A stretch of 16,230 nucleotides of DNA from Iamia sp052038315 (lineage in GTDB: Bacteria; Actinomycetota; Acidimicrobiia; Acidimicrobiales; Iamiaceae): NCBI GenBank assembly GCA_052038315.1, contig JBQGCF010000252.1:1-16230 (forward strand), given 5' to 3'. Below, in pieces: positions 13,688 through 16,230 of this stretch. A program made the translations under genes and the position numbers. The notes under the pieces were generated by a model. It was not told the origin of the DNA and did not search any database. It saw only the letters and a list, made by a program, of their open reading frames with translations. Position 1 is the stretch's first letter. Each line of letters starts with the position of its first letter.

Positions 13688-14904
13688 GCGGCCACCACCG
13701 CCGAGCTCAAGCGGCCCGGCGGGGCCTCGACCACCGTCGCCCCGCGCCGGCGGATCTGGGCCACCGCCCGGTCCCGCTCGGCCAGGACCCGACGGGCGAC
13801 GACGGCCCGCTCGTCGTCCCCCGCGGCCGCCTCCTCGACCTCGACGTCGGTGCACGAGGCGACGACGACGGCGTGCCGCCGGGCCAGCACCGGCACGGCG
13901 TCGAGGAGGGCGCGGGAGGCCGCCGCGTCGAGCACATCGGTCAGGACGACGACCAGCGACCGCTTGGTGGCCCCGAGGCCACGGAAGGCCCGCTCGGCGT
14001 CGCTGTCGACCATGCGGGGCTCGACGGCGTGGAGGGCCCGGACCACGTCGTCGCCCGACGAGCGGCGGGGCCTCACCCGGGTCCGGATCCCGTCGTCGTA
14101 GGCCAGGGTGCCGCAGCGGTCGCCGACCACGTCGGCCACCGCGGCGAGGGCGGCGGCGGCGTCGACGGCCACGTCGAGCCGGGTGCGGTCGGGCGGCCCG
14201 CCGTCGGGGCCGGGGACGGGGGCGGCCATCAGTCGGCCGCAGTCGACCAGGGCGAGGACGTCGCGCTCGGTGTCCTCCCGGTACTGGTTGGTCATCAGCC
14301 GGCCCTGGCGCACGGTGGCCGGCCAGTTGACGTGGCGGATGTCGTCGTCGGGCTGGTGCTCGCGGACCTGGTCGAAGTCGGTGCCCAGGCCGATCGCCCC
14401 CCGGCGGCGCAGGCCGGGGTCGCGGAAGCGGGCCTGGCGGACGGCGGTGGCCAGGCGCCGGGCGGCGGGCAGGTCGGGGTGGACCTCGATGGGGTGGACG
14501 CCACCGTGCTCGCTGTCCCAGCGGCCGAGCCCGAGCGGGCCGGTCACCCGCACCGCGACCGGCGGCAGCTCGTGGCGGCCCCGGCGGCGGGCCACGACGG
14601 TGGCCTCCAGGCCGTCGGGGGCGGTGCCGGGCTCGACGTCGACGTCGGGCATCCGCGGCTGGCGCACCTCGACCCGGCGGGCGCCGGCCCCCTCGACCGT
14701 CACCTGCAGGATCGCCGGCACGCCCCGGGCCAGCCGGTCGGGCACCCGGCGCTCGACGGTGACCGGGCGCCGGGCGGCCAGCGCGTCGGCCACCACCACC
14801 ACGGCGAGGGCGAGGGCCAGCAGCAGGACGATCTGCCACGGCAGCACGGCCAGCGCCAGGGCCAGCGCCACGGCCACGGCGACCGCTCGCCCCGACGGCG
14901 ACAT
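13654..14904 (-). CDS. DUF58 domain protein (von Willebrand-like MoxR partner)
   Basis: Membrane-anchored protein of 416 residues. Two N-terminal helices (about 6-22 and 23-43) precede a beta-rich region (45-150). The DUF58 core includes GLGTDFDQVREHQPDDDIRH continuing to VNW (172-194) and a vWA-like fold beginning at LALVDCGRLM (217-226). The metal-ion site is DCGRL rather than the canonical DxSxS, a variant common in this family. DUF58 proteins are encoded next to MoxR ATPases and are thought to be their substrates or adaptors in assembling or activating envelope complexes. The frame is open to 15141, overlapping moxR. ATG 14904 is chosen because the residues before it resemble an out-of-frame shadow, it precedes the membrane helices, and a GAGGGG ribosome site lies a few bases upstream. 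It follows moxR by 22 bases in one operon and corresponds to Rv3693. Confidence 0.9.
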   Translation of the reverse strand: MSPSGRAVAVAVALALALAVLPWQIVLLLALALAVVVVADALAARRPVTVERRVPDRLARGVPAILQVTVEGAGARRVEVRQPRMPDVDVEPGTAPDGLEATVVARRRGRHELPPVAVRVTGPLGLGRWDSEHGGVHPIEVHPDLPAARRLATAVRQARFRDPGLRRRGAIGLGTDFDQVREHQPDDDIRHVNWPATVRQGRLMTNQYREDTERDVLALVDCGRLMAAPVPGPDGGPPDRTRLDVAVDAAAALAAVADVVGDRCGTLAYDDGIRTRVRPRRSSGDDVVRALHAVEPRMVDSDAERAFRGLGATKRSLVVVLTDVLDAAASRALLDAVPVLARRHAVVVASCTDVEVEEAAAGDDERAVVARRVLAERDRAVAQIRRRGATVVEAPPGRLSSAVVAAYLDAKAGARL

Positions 14905-14926
14905 CAGGCCGCCCCTCGTCCCGCCG

Positions 14927-15924
<998 letters not shown>

Positions 15925-15928
<4 letters not shown>

Positions 15929-16230
15929 GGGTCTCCTCCAGAGGTGGACGGGGTCGTGGGGCTCGTCGGGTCGGCGCGGGTGCCGCGGGGCAGGCCCGCG
16001 GCGACGGCGTCGACGTAGGCCCGGCGGGCCGGGGCGAGGGGGCGGTCGGTGGCCTCCGGCGGCCCGAGGCGCTGGCCCACCGACCAGGAGCCGACCAGGG
16101 TGGCGATGCCCAGGCCGACGACGACCGCCCGCCAGCCGAACGGCAGGGCGCCGACGCCCCGGGGGGCGCCGGAGCCGGGCTCGGCCTCGGCGAAGGCGAC
16201 CGGTCCGGGGCCGGCCAGGATCACGGCGAG
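15925..16230 (-). CDS. C-terminal part of a DUF4350-like membrane protein (5' end outside window)
   Basis: The last 101 residues of a gene entering from the right edge on the minus strand; the GTG at 16224 is probably an internal Val. One membrane helix (about GWRAVVVGLGIATLVGSW) precedes a short tail beginning RLGPPEATDRPLAPARRAYVDAV. DUF4350 proteins upstream of moxR commonly end with a single helix and a similar RxGPP...R...Y segment, and Rv3691 occupies this place in M. tuberculosis. The tail ends in a Ser/Thr/Pro stretch, and the stop overlaps moxR by 4 bp. The bulk of the protein is not in the window, so the family call rests on the tail and the context. Confidence 0.65.

Overview
The window is very GC-rich DNA, almost wholly coding, with GTG starts, 4-bp start/stop overlaps and TAnnnT -10 elements 6-7 bases before start codons (leaderless transcripts). 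Together with the gene content this points to a high-GC actinobacterium. A member of the Acidimicrobiia (Iamia-like) is my best guess, but that is inference and no marker gene here proves it.

Region 1 (1-2896): the 3' part of a B12-dependent methylmalonyl-CoA mutase gene enters from the left. It faces, across a hairpin-bearing gap of 105 bases, a convergent potassium-channel-family gene. Region 2 (3022-7197): two tandem paralogous secreted proteins of 685 residues each. Each has a signal peptide, a Cys-Trp N-terminal motif, a predicted beta-solenoid middle and a C-terminal DUF4214 array of four repeats. They share the same leader layout. Region 3 (7229-11899): meaB (the G-protein partner of the mutase), a large polytopic GT-C-type glycosyltransferase-like protein overlapping it by 4 bp, a family 2 glycosyltransferase with two membrane helices behind its own leaderless promoter, and a SAM methyltransferase overlapping that by 4 bp. 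Region 4 (11896-16230): RDD membrane protein (-), SpoIIM/DUF95 membrane protein (+), DUF58 protein (-), MoxR ATPase (-) and the C-terminal end of a DUF4350-like membrane protein (-). This order and orientation match the Rv3691-Rv3695 (moxR2) cluster of Mycobacterium tuberculosis as I remember it.

Likely working units: mutase and MeaB form the propionate/methylmalonyl-CoA branch, unusually separated here by the channel and the two DUF4214 genes. GT-C, GT2 and methyltransferase look like an envelope glycan or glycolipid module. DUF4350-MoxR-DUF58 is one operon, probably a MoxR chaperone with its von Willebrand-like partner acting at the membrane. No RNA gene, insertion sequence, prophage or CRISPR array was seen. 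The least described part is the DUF4214 pair, whose function is unknown. No stretch over 300 bases lacks a gene; the two largest gaps are 1676-1780 and 2897-3021.
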